A DNA stretch of 10,601 bases from CAZKBP01 sp964551015 (GTDB lineage Bacteria > Bacteroidota > Bacteroidia > Cytophagales > Microscillaceae), in the NCBI GenBank assembly GCA_964551015.1, contig CAZKBP010000075.1, positions 1-10,601 of the forward strand. The letters run 5' to 3'. A model generated the notes under the pieces. The model had not been told where the DNA came from. It saw nothing but the letters and a program-made list of their open reading frames with translations, and made no database searches. This document shows, in pieces, positions 4,353 through 10,601 of this stretch (within the stretch, counting starts at the first letter, position 1; every line of letters begins with the position of its first letter). Position numbers and translations under genes: made by a program.

Positions 4353-7313
4353 CTAGAGCAACGCTTCCCACCAAACCTCAATCGGATGCAAGGCCATCCT
4401 TCCCGTTCCATCTTTGATTTGATGACGACAACTCGTGCCAGGTGCCGCAATGATGACTTCTTTGGGTTGCTTGCGTACTTCGGGAAAAAGCACTAACTCA
4501 CCAATCTGCATCGAGAGTTCATAATGCTCTTGCTCGTAACCAAAAGACCCCGCCATGCCACAACAGCCCGAAGGAATCAAGTGCATCTCATAGTTTTGGG
4601 GTAAGCTCAGCATTTTCTTGGTGGGCGTGAGGGAAGAAAGGGCTTTCTGATGGCAGTGACCGTGCAGTTTTACCAAGCGTTTTTCTCGGGTGAATTCCTC
4701 GGCGGTGATCTTACCTTGGTCAATTTCTTTGGCTAAAAATTCTTCCAAAGTAAAAGTATGCTGGGCGATTTTACGGGCGGTTTCTTGCTCCTGACCACGG
4801 GTAAGCTCGATGTACTCATCTCGGAACGTAAGGATGGCCGAAGGTTCTAGACCCACCAAAGGCGTACTTTCACTGACAAAATGCCGGAAGATTTGAATAT
4901 TTTTCTGGGCAATTTTACGAGCATCTCTGAGCAAGCCCTTCGAGAGATAAGTGCGGCCACTCTCGGCGTGAGCAGGCATTTCTACCTCATAACCCAAGCG
5001 ATTCAAGACCTCCACCGCCTTGATTCCAATGGGCGTATCGTTATAATTGGTAAATTCATCACAGAAAAAAATGACCCGCCCTTTTTTCTGAGAAAGATTT
5101 TGGTTGAGCTTAGCTAAATGCTTCTTAACCCACTTTCGGAGCGTAATGGCGTACAAAGGCGGCATGGAGCGTTCTTTGGCAAAGCCCATGAGTTTTTTGG
5201 CAGTTTTGCCACTCAAATCATTTTTGAAGAAGGCATTGTACAGTCCAGGAAAGAGGGAGGCCATTTTATTGCCATTCGTAAAATTGGCAATCAATTGGGT
5301 ACGCAGGGGAACGCCGTGTTCATCGTAATAATGCTGAAGAAATTCGGCCTTCATTTTGCCCACGTCCACATTAGAAGGGCATTCTGATTTACAGCCTTTG
5401 CAAGAAAGGCACAAGTCCATGACTTCTTTGATCTCTTCACTATCAAAGGGATTCTCTTTTTGGGAACGGGTCAGCACCTCCCGAAGTACATTGGCGCGGG
5501 CGCGGGTGGTGTCTTTCTCGTCTCGGGTGGCCATGTAGCTGGGGCACATGGTTCCCCCACTCACTTCGGTTTTGCGACAGGCGGCCGTGCCGTTGCACAT
5601 CTCGGCGGCGCGAAGAATGCCAAAATTTTCACTAAAATCAAAAATCGTATCAAAGAGGCGTGTTTCCTGCCCTGGGTCAAAGCGCAGACTGCTGTTCATG
5701 GGCGGTGTGTCTACGATTTTATGGGGGTTGAAAAGATAATTTGGATCAAAAACCTCCTTGACCTTTCTGACTAATTCATAATTTTTTTCCCCAATCATTT
5801 CTTGGAGAAACTCGCCCCGCAGTCGCCCGTCTCCGTGTTCGCCACTGAGCGAGCCTTGGTATTTTTTGACCAGTTTGGCAATTTCTTGAGCGATCATACG
5901 AAATTGCTGATTGCCTTCCTTGGTTTTGAGATCGAGTATCGGACGCAAGTGCAACTCACCCGAACCCGCGTGGGCATAGTGCACGCAACTCATCTGGTGC
6001 TGGTCTAAGATTTTATTAAAATCCTCAATGTACGCGGGTAAGTCCTGCACGTCCACGGCCGTATCCTCGATCACGGGGGCGGGCTTGGCATCACCGGGCA
6101 TGTTGGAGAGTAAGCCCAATCCTGCCTTGCGCAATTCCCAAACTCGCTTCGTATCCTCACCCAAAACGAGCGGAAAGTGGTAGCCCAATCCGGCTGCTTC
6201 CATCTCGGCTTGCATGGCTTGAGCTAGTGCTTGAATTTCCGCTGGAGTATTTTTCTTAAACTCTACTACCAGAATCGCCCCGGGATCATCTTGGACAAAA
6301 AAGCGATTTTGTCTTTGCTCGATGTTCCGCTTCGTGCATTCCAATACAAAATGATCCATCAATTCGCAAGCCGAAGGTTGGTAGCGCAGGGCAATTAAAT
6401 TGGCTCTTAGAGATTCATCAACAGTATGAAAATGGCAACAAACCAATCCTGTTTCGGGAGGAGGAAGAGGGATGACATTTAATTTTATTTCCGTAATGAA
6501 ACAAAGCGTTCCTTCCGAGCCCGCAATTAATTTACACATATTGAAGGGCTGTTCGCTCTCCTTCAAGGGAGCCGCTTCCATCAACAAATCCAGCGCATAG
6601 CCGGTATTGCGACGGGGAATGCTTGGTTTGGGAAATTCTCGCCTGATCTCTGCCTGATGGGCGGGGTCAGCCAATAGGCTGTGAATTTCTCTATAAATTT
6701 TTCCCTCTAAATCTGTTTGTTGGCATTTGGCATGAAATTCTTCTTCACTCAAATCTTTAAAAATCACTTCCGAACCATCACTCAAGAGTGCTTTGACTTC
6801 CAAGAGATGCTCACGGGTACTGCCATAAACAATGGAATTAGAGCCGCAAGAATTATTACCCACCATCCCGCCGAGCATGGCGCGGTTGGCGGTAGAAGTT
6901 TCTGGCCCGAAGAGAAAGCCAAAGGTTTTAAGAAAATGATTCAATTCATCTCGCACCACACCGGGTTGCACTCTGACCCATCTTTCTTCAGCATTAAATT
7001 CTAAGATTTGATGGAAATGTCTGGAAATATCCACGATGATGCCCTGACCCACGACTTGCCCCGCCAGAGAAGTTCCCGCCGCCCGAGGGATGAGTGAAAC
7101 TTGGTGTGCTTGGGCAAACTGGATCAATTTGGATAAATCAGCTGTGTTTTGGGGAATGGCTACGGCCAGAGGCATTTCTCGGTAAGCCGAAGCATCGGTG
7201 GCGTAGAGGGTGCGCATCAATTCACTGAAATGAAGCTCCCCAGATAAGTCGGTCGCCAGAGATAATAGGGCTTGGTGTAGGTGTGAGGCTTCGGTGCCTT
7301 GTTCTCGGAACAT
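4353..7313 (-). CDS. FAD-linked oxidase/Fe-S/CCG-domain dehydrogenase (YdiJ-type)
   Basis: Large flavin and iron-sulfur dehydrogenase, 986 residues, close in length and order to E. coli YdiJ (about 1,018 residues), which is linked to D-2-hydroxyglutarate oxidation. Likely role: oxidation of a D-2-hydroxyacid with electrons passed via Fe-S centres to an acceptor, probably quinone. The PCMH-type FAD domain has PRAAGTSLAGQ (77-87) and GGMVGNNSCGSNS (148-160). The FAD-oxidase C-terminal domain has HAGSGELHLRP (448-458) and SGEHGDG (490-496). Then come two cysteine clusters: C573, C579 and CPSY at 590, and CLSCKGCKSECP (635-646), suiting [4Fe-4S] centres. The C-terminal CCG domain has HGHCHQ (884-889), SGCCGMAG (915-922) and PGTSC (958-962). 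No signal peptide or clear membrane segment is seen, so it is cytoplasmic or peripheral. It is transcribed alone, with a terminator just downstream and a -7 element upstream. The exact substrate (D-2-hydroxyglutarate, D-lactate or glycolate) cannot be read from motifs. Confidence 0.92.
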   Translation of the reverse strand: MFREQGTEASHLHQALLSLATDLSGELHFSELMRTLYATDASAYREMPLAVAIPQNTADLSKLIQFAQAHQVSLIPRAAGTSLAGQVVGQGIIVDISRHFHQILEFNAEERWVRVQPGVVRDELNHFLKTFGFLFGPETSTANRAMLGGMVGNNSCGSNSIVYGSTREHLLEVKALLSDGSEVIFKDLSEEEFHAKCQQTDLEGKIYREIHSLLADPAHQAEIRREFPKPSIPRRNTGYALDLLMEAAPLKESEQPFNMCKLIAGSEGTLCFITEIKLNVIPLPPPETGLVCCHFHTVDESLRANLIALRYQPSACELMDHFVLECTKRNIEQRQNRFFVQDDPGAILVVEFKKNTPAEIQALAQAMQAEMEAAGLGYHFPLVLGEDTKRVWELRKAGLGLLSNMPGDAKPAPVIEDTAVDVQDLPAYIEDFNKILDQHQMSCVHYAHAGSGELHLRPILDLKTKEGNQQFRMIAQEIAKLVKKYQGSLSGEHGDGRLRGEFLQEMIGEKNYELVRKVKEVFDPNYLFNPHKIVDTPPMNSSLRFDPGQETRLFDTIFDFSENFGILRAAEMCNGTAACRKTEVSGGTMCPSYMATRDEKDTTRARANVLREVLTRSQKENPFDSEEIKEVMDLCLSCKGCKSECPSNVDVGKMKAEFLQHYYDEHGVPLRTQLIANFTNGNKMASLFPGLYNAFFKNDLSGKTAKKLMGFAKERSMPPLYAITLRKWVKKHLAKLNQNLSQKKGRVIFFCDEFTNYNDTPIGIKAVEVLNRLGYEVEMPAHAESGRTYLSKGLLRDARKIAQKNIQIFRHFVSESTPLVGLEPSAILTFRDEYIELTRGQEQETARKIAQHTFTLEEFLAKEIDQGKITAEEFTREKRLVKLHGHCHQKALSSLTPTKKMLSLPQNYEMHLIPSGCCGMAGSFGYEQEHYELSMQIGELVLFPEVRKQPKEVIIAAPGTSCRHQIKDGTGRMALHPIEVWWEALL

Positions 7314-7348
7314 AGAATGGAATGATTAGTAGGTAGCTATTTTTGGTT

Positions 7349-7374
7349 CAAATTTACTAAAAAGATAAGACAAA
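7349..7374 (-). promoter_or_regulatory. Putative Bacteroidota promoter of the FAD/Fe-S dehydrogenase gene
   Basis: The minus strand has TAAATTTG (7349-7356), a perfect TAnnTTTG -7 element, with TTTG at 7371-7374 upstream. The spacing of 14 bases is shorter than the usual 19-21, so the -33 assignment is weak. Transcription would start about 30 bases before the ATG at 7313. AAAGTGCC occurs twice nearby (7372-7379 and 7401-7408), the first copy overlapping the TTTG, which may be a regulator half-site pair. The rest of the 268-base gap shows no gene. Confidence 0.4.
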
Positions 7375-7581
7375 GTGCCTTTGAAATGTTTCCCCATCTG
7401 AAAGTGCCACTAATTTTTTTTAGGCTGAAAATACTGCTATCTACTCTTCTAAAAGCACCAGATGTTGGTATTTTATTTTAATTTCCTTGCCTATGTTGAA
7501 TCTTTTAGCAATGAAAACAGTAGTTAATTGAACAAACACCAGCCAAACAGGTTTTAGCTTGTAATTACTTTTTAAACGGAT

Positions 7582-7992
7582 ATGAAAAACCAGATTGATT
7601 TTAAAGAGCTATCGATCGATTATTTACAGCAAGAAGATTATTTACGATTTGAACAGTTAGCCACCCTTTTTTACCAAGGCAAAAAAACAACCCAGAAACT
7701 ATCTATTGCTTCCTACAAGATTTTTTTTAAAGCCCTGCGTCGCATTGAGATGTATCTAGACCGCGCGGGCTATACTTACTGCTTGGATGCCAACGAAAGA
7801 GGTTCTTTCTTGCAATTTTCTTACGATGTGTATATGATTTTGAATGCCGAAATGCGGCCTTCTATTCAGGTGATGTATGCCTCCAAATCGGAGGAGTTTG
7901 GGCAAGATTACGTCAGAATTTACCGAGAAACCCGACAAGCCTTACCCCATCCTTTTATCCAGAAATATCAAAGCTGGATCGGGAAAATATAG
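7582..7992 (+). CDS. Conserved-looking small hypothetical protein, 136 aa
   Basis: I do not recognise this protein. It is 136 residues, soluble-looking and predicted mostly helical, with alternating charged and aromatic residues (FEQLATLFYQG 23-33, YKIFFKALRRIEMYLDRAGY 45-64, FLQFSYDVYMI 76-86). It has one cysteine (C67), no signal peptide, no membrane segment and no metal-binding cluster. It stands alone: divergent from the FAD/Fe-S dehydrogenase gene, with 268 bases between, and convergent with the rhomboid gene, 56 bases away with no clear terminator. Supporting a real gene: codon use looks like the neighbours, the ATG directly follows an AT-rich leader, and the frame is uninterrupted while the opposite strand has only a short shadow frame. 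Confidence 0.7.
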   Translation: MKNQIDFKELSIDYLQQEDYLRFEQLATLFYQGKKTTQKLSIASYKIFFKALRRIEMYLDRAGYTYCLDANERGSFLQFSYDVYMILNAEMRPSIQVMYASKSEEFGQDYVRIYRETRQALPHPFIQKYQSWIGKI

Positions 7993-8048
7993 GTTGCTGT
8001 GGTGAGGACCCTTATGCTGTCTTTTACATTTGCCCCTAGCCTGCAGCT

Positions 8049-8741
8049 CTAAAAAAAGCCTCCCCAATTAGAAACTTGTTCAATAAAGCGGCTGATCACC
8101 GGAGGATAAATGGCGATGCAAAAGACAATTCCAAAGAGTGAACCGTACAAGTGTGCATCGTGGTTGATGAAGCTGTTAGAATTACGAGCCATGTAGGCCG
8201 TGTAAAAAAGGTACAGGATTCCTATGACAAAACCAGGAAAACTCACGGGGATAAAGATAAAACCAATGGGCGCAGTAGGATTGAAGAGGATCGCCGCGAA
8301 AACAATCGCCGATACGCCTCCCGAAGCTCCCAGAGAATTATAATGCGGGCTATCTCTGTATTTCAAAAAAGTAGGAATATCTGAGACGACAATCGCGAGT
8401 AGGTAGAAAACCAAGAAGACAATAGAACCTGCCCCTCCTAAGATGGCTCCGAAAATATACTCCATCACATTGCCGAAGGAGTGAAGAACCAACATATTAA
8501 AAGCCAAGTGGATATAACCACTATGGATAAAACCAGAGGTGATAAAACGGTAATATTCTCCTCTTTGCGCCACTTGATAGGGATTGAGCATCCATCTGCG
8601 CTTTACTTCTGGGTTGCTTTCAGCATAAATACTCAAAGCAATGGTAACAAAAACCAAGATACCGGTAAAGGTGATGTTTTGGCTAGTAAAGGTCAAAGCC
8701 AAGGCAGACATCCAAGCGGTAGCGTCCAAAATCGTTTCCAT
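8049..8741 (-). CDS. Rhomboid-family intramembrane serine protease
   Basis: Polytopic inner-membrane protein of 230 residues that should cleave transmembrane substrates within the bilayer. Signature elements: HSGYIHLAFNM (73-83) with the conserved His78 and Asn82 pattern; GASGG (138-142) containing the nucleophile Ser140 in GxSG; and the catalytic His in NHDAHLYG (193-200), most likely His197. About six hydrophobic segments are visible, near 24-40, 66-88, 97-120, 136-155, 158-182 and 199-215, fitting the six-helix rhomboid core without a large cytosolic domain. The dyad is intact, so it is predicted active; the substrate is unknown. The ATG shares its A with the stop of the upstream polyprenyl synthase gene (TAATG), indicating one operon with translational coupling. 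No separate promoter was found. Confidence 0.92.
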   Translation of the reverse strand: METILDATAWMSALALTFTSQNITFTGILVFVTIALSIYAESNPEVKRRWMLNPYQVAQRGEYYRFITSGFIHSGYIHLAFNMLVLHSFGNVMEYIFGAILGGAGSIVFLVFYLLAIVVSDIPTFLKYRDSPHYNSLGASGGVSAIVFAAILFNPTAPIGFIFIPVSFPGFVIGILYLFYTAYMARNSNSFINHDAHLYGSLFGIVFCIAIYPPVISRFIEQVSNWGGFF

Positions 8742-9721
8742 TATTTTTCGCGGTTAATGATTTCTTCGGTAAATTTTTTGAGTAGAAGTTTTTTGCTTTC
8801 CTCAGCCTCGATGGCGGCTAGTTGACTGAAGGCAACCTCAAAGTAGCCGTTCATTTTCTTCTCGGTCAAGGCACGAATTTCCAGAGAGTCGTAGATACGC
8901 GTGATTGCTTGTACTTTTTCTAATTTATCAAATTCTTGAAGAGAAAGCCAGTGTTTTAATTTTTTTATTTCTTCTCCTTTTGCTTTTTCCAAAGCTTTGA
9001 TGAGCAAAAAGGTTTTTTTATTGGCAATAATATCGCCTCCGACTTGCTTGCCAAACTTATGCTGATCTCCATACACATCCAGCAAGTCATCTTTGAGTTG
9101 GAAGCCAATGCCTAGGTTTTGCCCGAAGCTTCTTAGGTGTGCCAAATTCTCTGGATGCGTTTGCGCCACAATCCCTCCCACTTCCAAGCTAAGACCCAGT
9201 AAGACGGCCGTTTTGAGGCGGATCATTTCTAAATATTTTTCCTCGCTTACTTCACTCTCCTCTTCGTAATTCATGTCTAGCTGTTGGCCTTCACAGACTT
9301 CGGCGGCGCAGCGGTTAAAAGCCTCGATCAAGGGCCTCAAACAGTCATCATTTACTTCCATCAATAATTCATAGGCTTTGATGAGCATCACATCCCCAGA
9401 GAGAATCGCTATGTTCTGGCTCCACTTTTTATAGATGGTAGGCTTTCCTCGGCGCAGTGGGGCATTGTCCATAATGTCATCGTGTACCAAGGTAAAATTA
9501 TGAAATACTTCAACACCAATGGCGGGGAGCAGTGCTTTTTGATAATCTTCTGAGAAGAGATAAGTACCTAAGAGGGTGAGCAGCGGTCGCATCCTTTTCC
9601 CTCCGATGGTCATCATGTAGCGGATGGGTTCATACAGTTCAGGGGGGTGAGTACCAAACTCCAAATCAGCAATTTTCTCATTGATGGTATTTCGGGCTTG
9701 AAGTAAATCCATACGAAGCAA
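8741..9721 (-). CDS. Polyprenyl (likely geranylgeranyl) diphosphate synthase
   Basis: Trans-isoprenyl diphosphate synthase, 326 residues, which condenses isopentenyl diphosphate with allylic diphosphates for quinone, carotenoid or related isoprenoid synthesis in the cytoplasm. Motifs: GGKRMRP (40-46); first aspartate-rich motif DDIMD (81-85) followed by the RR pair (90-91); KT at 170-171; FQLKDDLLDVYGD (207-219), including the second motif DDLLD. The first motif lacks the two-residue insertion typical of bacterial farnesyl diphosphate synthases, and Phe76 sits five residues before it. In archaeal-type geranylgeranyl synthases an aromatic residue there limits the product to about C20, so C20 is my inference. 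The first ATG (9721) gives MLRMDLLQ. The ATG at 9712 is an alternative, because the predicted transcription start is only a few bases from the first. It is first in an operon with the rhomboid gene. The symbol (ispA/crtE type) is left open. Confidence 0.92.
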   Translation of the reverse strand: MLRMDLLQARNTINEKIADLEFGTHPPELYEPIRYMMTIGGKRMRPLLTLLGTYLFSEDYQKALLPAIGVEVFHNFTLVHDDIMDNAPLRRGKPTIYKKWSQNIAILSGDVMLIKAYELLMEVNDDCLRPLIEAFNRCAAEVCEGQQLDMNYEEESEVSEEKYLEMIRLKTAVLLGLSLEVGGIVAQTHPENLAHLRSFGQNLGIGFQLKDDLLDVYGDQHKFGKQVGGDIIANKKTFLLIKALEKAKGEEIKKLKHWLSLQEFDKLEKVQAITRIYDSLEIRALTEKKMNGYFEVAFSQLAAIEAEESKKLLLKKFTEEIINREK

Positions 9722-9735
9722 GACAAGTTCCTCTG

Positions 9736-9743
9736 CAAATATA
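9736..9743 (-). promoter_or_regulatory. -7 element of the polyprenyl synthase/rhomboid operon
   Basis: TATATTTG on the minus strand is a perfect TAnnTTTG match. No clear TTTG lies 19-21 bases upstream. The transcription start would fall near 9729, leaving about 8 bases before the ATG at 9721 or 17 before the ATG at 9712. A short or nearly leaderless message, or use of the second ATG, is implied. Confidence 0.45.
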
Positions 9744-9871
9744 GTGGCTTCCGGTCTTTTGGCTGAGGAGAAGTGCTTTTTTTTGAGAAATAAAGGCCAG
9801 AAAATAAAAACCTGCTCGGTCTATTAAAGAAAAGCCTTGGGTAGAAAATCGGGGGGCAAACCTTGGGCAAG

Positions 9872-9891
9872 TGCAAGTATTAATACTTGCA
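9872..9891. repeat. Perfect 20-bp palindrome
   Basis: TGCAAGTATTAATACTTGCA is an uninterrupted inverted repeat with no loop. Such two-fold symmetry with no T-tract fits a dimeric regulator operator better than a terminator. It lies about 130 bases upstream of the minus-strand operon's -7 element, in the gap between divergent units. The regulator is unknown. Confidence 0.55.
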
Positions 9892-9954
9892 AATAAGATG
9901 CGTATAAACACTAGCAACACCGTATTTTTACTTGTACCGATGGTGTAGATCGCG

Positions 9955-9975
9955 AAAAATATTAAAAATATTTTT
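9955..9975. repeat. AT-only hairpin
   Basis: AAAAATATT (9955-9963) and AATATTTTT (9967-9975) are exact inverted repeats around AAA. With A and T tracts on both sides it could be a weak bidirectional terminator, a bent-DNA site or chance in AT-rich DNA. No gene ends here. Confidence 0.35.
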
Positions 9976-10251
9976 GCTAGCATTTTAGAAAAGTGATTTT
10001 ATCCAAATTTATTAGCATCCAAAATATTCATTTTATCTTTTTGGGAAACTAATATACACGCTTACTGCATACACTTTCGGATCATCTCATAAACTCTTCG
10101 AAAACTCCTAGGCGATTGAGGCAGGAGCTACTCTCGAGGTAAGTCCCTTAATCCAATAAAATAGGCTTTAATTTATTAATTTTCAACACACTTTGTACTC
10201 GAACATACCGATATATGGATCATAATTTGTAAGATGATATGAATTTTCCTG

Positions 10252-10279
10252 CCTAAAAACCTCTGGTCATTTTTTTAGG
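10252..10279 (+). promoter_or_regulatory. Hairpin just upstream of the last gene's promoter
   Basis: CCTAAAAA (10252-10259) pairs with TTTTTAGG (10272-10279) across a 12-base loop. It ends 13 bases before the TACCTTTG element, so it overlaps the expected -33 region and could be an activator or repressor site rather than a transcript hairpin. Function is inferred from position only. Confidence 0.3.
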
Positions 10280-10292
10280 AAGCCAATTCTGA

Positions 10293-10300
10293 TACCTTTG
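10293..10300 (+). promoter_or_regulatory. -7 element for the partial exported-protein gene
   Basis: TACCTTTG perfectly matches TAnnTTTG. The -33 region is T-rich (TTTTTT near 10271-10276), without an exact TTTG at the right spacing. The start of transcription would be near 10307, about 23 bases before the ATG at 10330, a typical leader length. Confidence 0.5.
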
Positions 10301-10329
10301 GGCTATCAACTAGATCATGACTCATTTTG

Positions 10330-10601
10330 ATGAAGCCTCTCAGAAATCTTGCGCTCACTCTCTTCGCTTTACTCGCTGGTCTATCATTTGCCGAAGCCCA
10401 AGAGATTGACCACTTGCTAACTCCCGAGCGATTGCTCTACGTGAAAGGCCACGACCGCCTGATGTTTAGCACCTTCTTGGGTGGAGGGAAGGTGGAGCGG
10501 GTCTACGGTGAGGAGGAGCTAGAAGAGCGGGTTGGCGTGGGGTTTTCTTTTACCTGGTTGCATACCTACCACTTTAATAAAAACTGGGGCATCGAGTGGG
10601 G
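10330..10601 (+). CDS. N-terminal part of a secreted or outer-membrane protein (runs off window)
   Basis: Only the first 90 codons are present. The product begins MKPLRNLALTLFALLAGLSF, a clear Sec signal peptide: basic start, hydrophobic core, then AEA at 21-23 as a likely signal peptidase I site, so the mature protein would start QEIDHLL. It contains STFLGGGKVERVYG, then VGVGFSFTWLHTYHF and NKNWGIEW, with alternating glycine and aromatic residues as in the first strands of outer-membrane beta-barrels. The family cannot be named. The ATG at 10330 is preferred over the out-of-frame ATG at 10317, which stops soon and lacks a signal peptide. It is separated from the polyprenyl synthase gene by a long regulatory gap, so it is a separate transcription unit. 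Confidence 0.8.
   Translation, partial: MKPLRNLALTLFALLAGLSFAEAQEIDHLLTPERLLYVKGHDRLMFSTFLGGGKVERVYGEEELEERVGVGFSFTWLHTYHFNKNWGIEW

Larger units (their letters stand above)
9722..10329. other. 608-base non-coding gap with palindromes
   Basis: No protein gene is supported here; the longest frames on the minus strand are low-quality and read back into the polyprenyl synthase gene out of frame. It separates two divergent transcription units and carries their -7 elements at either end. Inside are a repeated CCTTGGG (9835-9841 and 9861-9867), a perfect 20-bp palindrome, an AT-rich hairpin at 9955-9975 and another hairpin at 10252-10279, listed separately. A small ATG frame at 9898 (16 codons) directly follows the palindrome but is too short to call. 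Confidence 0.6.

Noticed and set aside
4881..6008. Several overlapping + strand frames opposite the FAD/Fe-S dehydrogenase gene
   Set aside because: They lie antisense to a 986-residue protein with full family motifs and have no recognisable domains of their own.
8151..8825. + strand frames opposite the rhomboid gene
   Set aside because: Antisense to a membrane protease with an intact catalytic dyad, with low-complexity charged translations.
9613..9983. Minus-strand frames of 87 and 101 codons upstream of and overlapping the polyprenyl synthase start
   Set aside because: Out of frame with the synthase, odd composition, and they cross the -7 element and the palindrome, so they are probably not genes.
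10317..10400. ATG at 10317 as the start of the last gene
   Set aside because: That frame terminates soon, while the frame from 10330 begins with a good signal peptide and stays open to the window end.

Overview
The window looks like a chromosomal segment of a Bacteroidota bacterium. Three things suggest this. Several intergenic gaps carry perfect matches to the phylum's -7 promoter element TAnnTTTG. Start codons lack obvious Shine-Dalgarno sequences. The N-terminus of the first gene resembles the arm-binding domain of Bacteroidota tyrosine recombinases. No genus can be named from the sequence alone.

Layout: positions 1-320 are a G-rich, gene-free stretch of short direct and tandem repeats. 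Positions 321-620 hold nothing recognisable. Positions 621-4044 hold an AT-rich type II restriction-modification (R-M) cassette on the + strand: a C5-cytosine DNA methyltransferase, then an MvaI/BcnI-like restriction endonuclease overlapping it by ATGA. The cassette is preceded by an 18-bp tandem repeat of TGTCCGT motifs. Positions 4045-4352 contain tRNA-like fragments and a strong hairpin terminator. Positions 4353-7313 (minus) encode a large YdiJ-type FAD/Fe-S dehydrogenase. Positions 7582-7992 (+) encode a small unknown protein. Positions 8049-9721 (minus) encode a polyprenyl diphosphate synthase and a rhomboid protease joined by TAATG. Positions 9722-10329 are non-coding, with a perfect 20-bp palindrome and hairpins. 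A secreted or outer-membrane protein starts at 10330 and runs off the window.

The R-M pair is the accessory part. The methyltransferase should protect the sites that the nuclease cuts. No separate controller gene is visible. The methyltransferase carries an N-terminal domain resembling the arm DNA-binding domain of tyrosine recombinases, and TGTCCGT repeats sit directly in front of its start. My main hypothesis is that this fused domain binds those repeats and autoregulates the cassette, as the HTH extension of M.SsoII-type enzymes does. The tRNA 3'-end-like fragment just after the nuclease gene could mark the edge of an inserted island. The remaining genes look like ordinary chromosomal housekeeping genes: 2-hydroxyacid oxidation, isoprenoid chain elongation and intramembrane proteolysis.
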